A DNA stretch of 6,016 nucleotides from Verrucomicrobiota bacterium (GTDB lineage Bacteria > Verrucomicrobiota > Verrucomicrobiia > Opitutales > Opitutaceae), in NCBI GenBank assembly GCA_030916665.1, contig JAUPWC010000560.1, forward strand, positions 1 through 6,016. Reading direction: 5' to 3'. The notes beneath the pieces are model-generated. The model made no database searches. It saw only the letters and a program-made list of their open reading frames with translations, and was not told the DNA's origin. Every line of letters starts with the position of its first letter. The stretch's first letter is position 1. This document shows positions 4,942-6,016 of the stretch, in pieces. Both the position numbers and the translations under genes were made by a program.

Positions 4942-6016
4942 GGGAGGGAGAGGGGAGGATCGAGTCCGCGGTAGAGGAAGTCGTGGAACTTTACGGTGCC
5001 CGCGCCGTGGGCATACAACACCACCCGGAGGGTGCTCTCGGTGGGCACGCTGGCGCCCCAGTGGAATTTCGCCCAGTCGGAGCCATTGGCACTGAAGAAG
5101 AGCTCGACGTCGTGATCCCTGTTGCTGAGTTTAAGCCAGATTTTTTGACCGGCGAAATTTTCCGCTGCCTCAGGGCGCCCGCGGCGCGGATGGTAGAGTG
5201 TTCCGTCGCCGCGCAGGGCCAGGCCGGCGCCGCTGGTTTCGCCCGCGAGGATTGTCAGGCCGGCCTCGGCACCGGCAGGAACTTCGACCGCAACTTGCAC
5301 CTCGAAACTGCGGTTGACGGGCAAGATGGCGAGACGAGCGGCGTCAGCGATGGAGCTTCCCTTGGCGACCATTCGCAGGGCGCTCCCGCCGGAGACAAAG
5401 CGCGTGGCAAAGTCGGGAACGCGTTCCAGCGGATCCCATTGGATGCCGACCTTGGGGGAAGTGAAGTCGTCGGAGAGAGCCATGCCATGGCCGACGTTTT
5501 CGCCGGGGGGCTTGCGCAGGGTGTCCTGTGGTTTGATGCCTTCCGGAATCACCGGCCAGCCGTCGTCGGTCCAGTTTACCGGCAGGAGCAAGGTGTTGCG
5601 CCCGAGCGAGCGACGGCCGTGTTGGATCGCGTGATACATGACCCACCACGAACCGTCGGTGGCATCGATCAGGGTGCCGTGGCCCTGCGACCACCAAGGC
5701 TCTTCACGCCGGGAGGTGCGGAGTAGTGGATTGTGAGGGGAGTTTTCCCAAGGACCAAGGGCCGACCGCGCGCGTGCGACCACAATCAGATGGCTCGTGG
5801 ACGGACCGGCGGTGCCACCCATGGCGGAGACCATGTAGCAGTAGTCGCCTCGCCAGAAAAGCTTGGGGCTCTCGAGGCATTCGCACTCAATCACCCAATC
5901 CTCCGGGATCGGCCAACCGTTATAGACTTTGGTGGGTTCGCCCGTTGCCCGCAGCCCATCGGGGGAAAGTGGCACGACCTTGCCCTCGTTGACGTAGATG
6001 TAGCGACGGCCGTCAC
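4938..6016 (-). CDS. GH43 family glycosidase with C-terminal beta-sandwich, 5' end beyond window
   Basis: The reading frame enters at the right edge and 358 residues are visible; the true start is off the window. The visible N-terminus, DGRRYIYVNEG, is a blade of the five-bladed GH43 propeller. A GTG at 5975 is in frame but lies inside this blade, so it is not the start. The general acid is Glu48 of the visible part, in CLESPKLFWRGDYCYMVSAMGG (codon 5871-5873). TAGPSTSHLIVVARAR, GPWENSPHNPLLR, WWSQGHGTLIDATDGSWWVMYH and GRNTLLLPVNWTDDGWP are typical of xylosidase/arabinofuranosidase members of GH43. The general base Asp should lie in the missing part. From about 180 to 358 there is a concanavalin-like C-terminal domain (MALSDDFTSPKVGIQWDP to FHDFLYRGL) as in two-domain beta-xylosidases. 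Likely removes xylose or arabinose from plant glycans or oligosaccharides; export cannot be judged without the N-terminus. The gene runs into the DUF1080 fusion gene with a 4-base overlap, so both are probably one operon. Confidence 0.92.
   Translation of the reverse strand, partial: DGRRYIYVNEGKVVPLSPDGLRATGEPTKVYNGWPIPEDWVIECECLESPKLFWRGDYCYMVSAMGGTAGPSTSHLIVVARARSALGPWENSPHNPLLRTSRREEPWWSQGHGTLIDATDGSWWVMYHAIQHGRRSLGRNTLLLPVNWTDDGWPVIPEGIKPQDTLRKPPGENVGHGMALSDDFTSPKVGIQWDPLERVPDFATRFVSGGSALRMVAKGSSIADAARLAILPVNRSFEVQVAVEVPAGAEAGLTILAGETSGAGLALRGDGTLYHPRRGRPEAAENFAGQKIWLKLSNRDHDVELFFSANGSDWAKFHWGASVPTESTLRVVLYAHGAGTVKFHDFLYRGLDPPLSLP

Noticed and set aside
4923..5726. Plus-strand open frame (267 residues) opposite the GH43 gene, sharing ATGA with the previous antisense frame
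   Set aside because: The apparent ATGA overlap looks operon-like, but the sense strand carries well-conserved GH43 motifs and the antisense product resembles no family. It is treated as a codon-bias artefact.
5973..5975. GTG at 5975 as start of the GH43 gene
   Set aside because: The frame stays open to the window edge, and the residues before it (DGRRYIYVNEGKV) are typical GH43 propeller sequence, so the gene continues beyond the window.

Overview
The window is GC-rich (roughly 60% by eye) and densely coded, and almost all of it concerns carbohydrate metabolism. It holds three complete genes and one gene cut by the right edge. The mix of a cytoplasmic GH27-type glycosidase, a GH43 enzyme and an exported DUF1080 / PQQ-dehydrogenase / cytochrome c fusion is typical of heterotrophic polysaccharide degraders of the PVC group, especially Verrucomicrobiota such as Opitutaceae. 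Planctomycetota or Acidobacteriota are possible. This assignment rests on gene content only; there is no rRNA or other marker gene in the window.

Layout from left to right: 1-99 has no recognisable gene. 100-1071 (minus) is an aldo/keto reductase with a complete catalytic tetrad. 1072-1274 is the shared upstream region of two divergent genes and holds several short dyads. 1275-2582 (plus) is a GH27-clan glycosidase with both catalytic aspartates but a changed sugar-binding motif. A 7-base gap follows, then the convergent gene at 2590-4941 (minus), which encodes one exported polypeptide carrying a 3-keto-disaccharide hydrolase (DUF1080) domain, a sorbosone/glucose dehydrogenase-type beta-propeller and a c-type cytochrome. 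Immediately upstream of it, sharing four bases (GTGA), lies the 3' part of a GH43 glycosidase gene (4938-6016, minus) that runs off the right edge.

How they may work together (inference): GH43 would release sugars, probably pentoses, from plant-type glycans. The fusion protein would act outside the cytoplasm, oxidising sugar and passing electrons to its own haem while its DUF1080 domain hydrolyses an oxidised (3-keto) glycoside. The GH27-like enzyme lacks a signal peptide and would finish oligosaccharides in the cytoplasm. The aldo/keto reductase could reduce a sugar carbonyl. The minus-strand pair 4/3 is very probably one transcription unit; the aldo/keto reductase and GH27 genes are divergent from each other and may share control. 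No mobile element, CRISPR array, tRNA or rRNA was seen.
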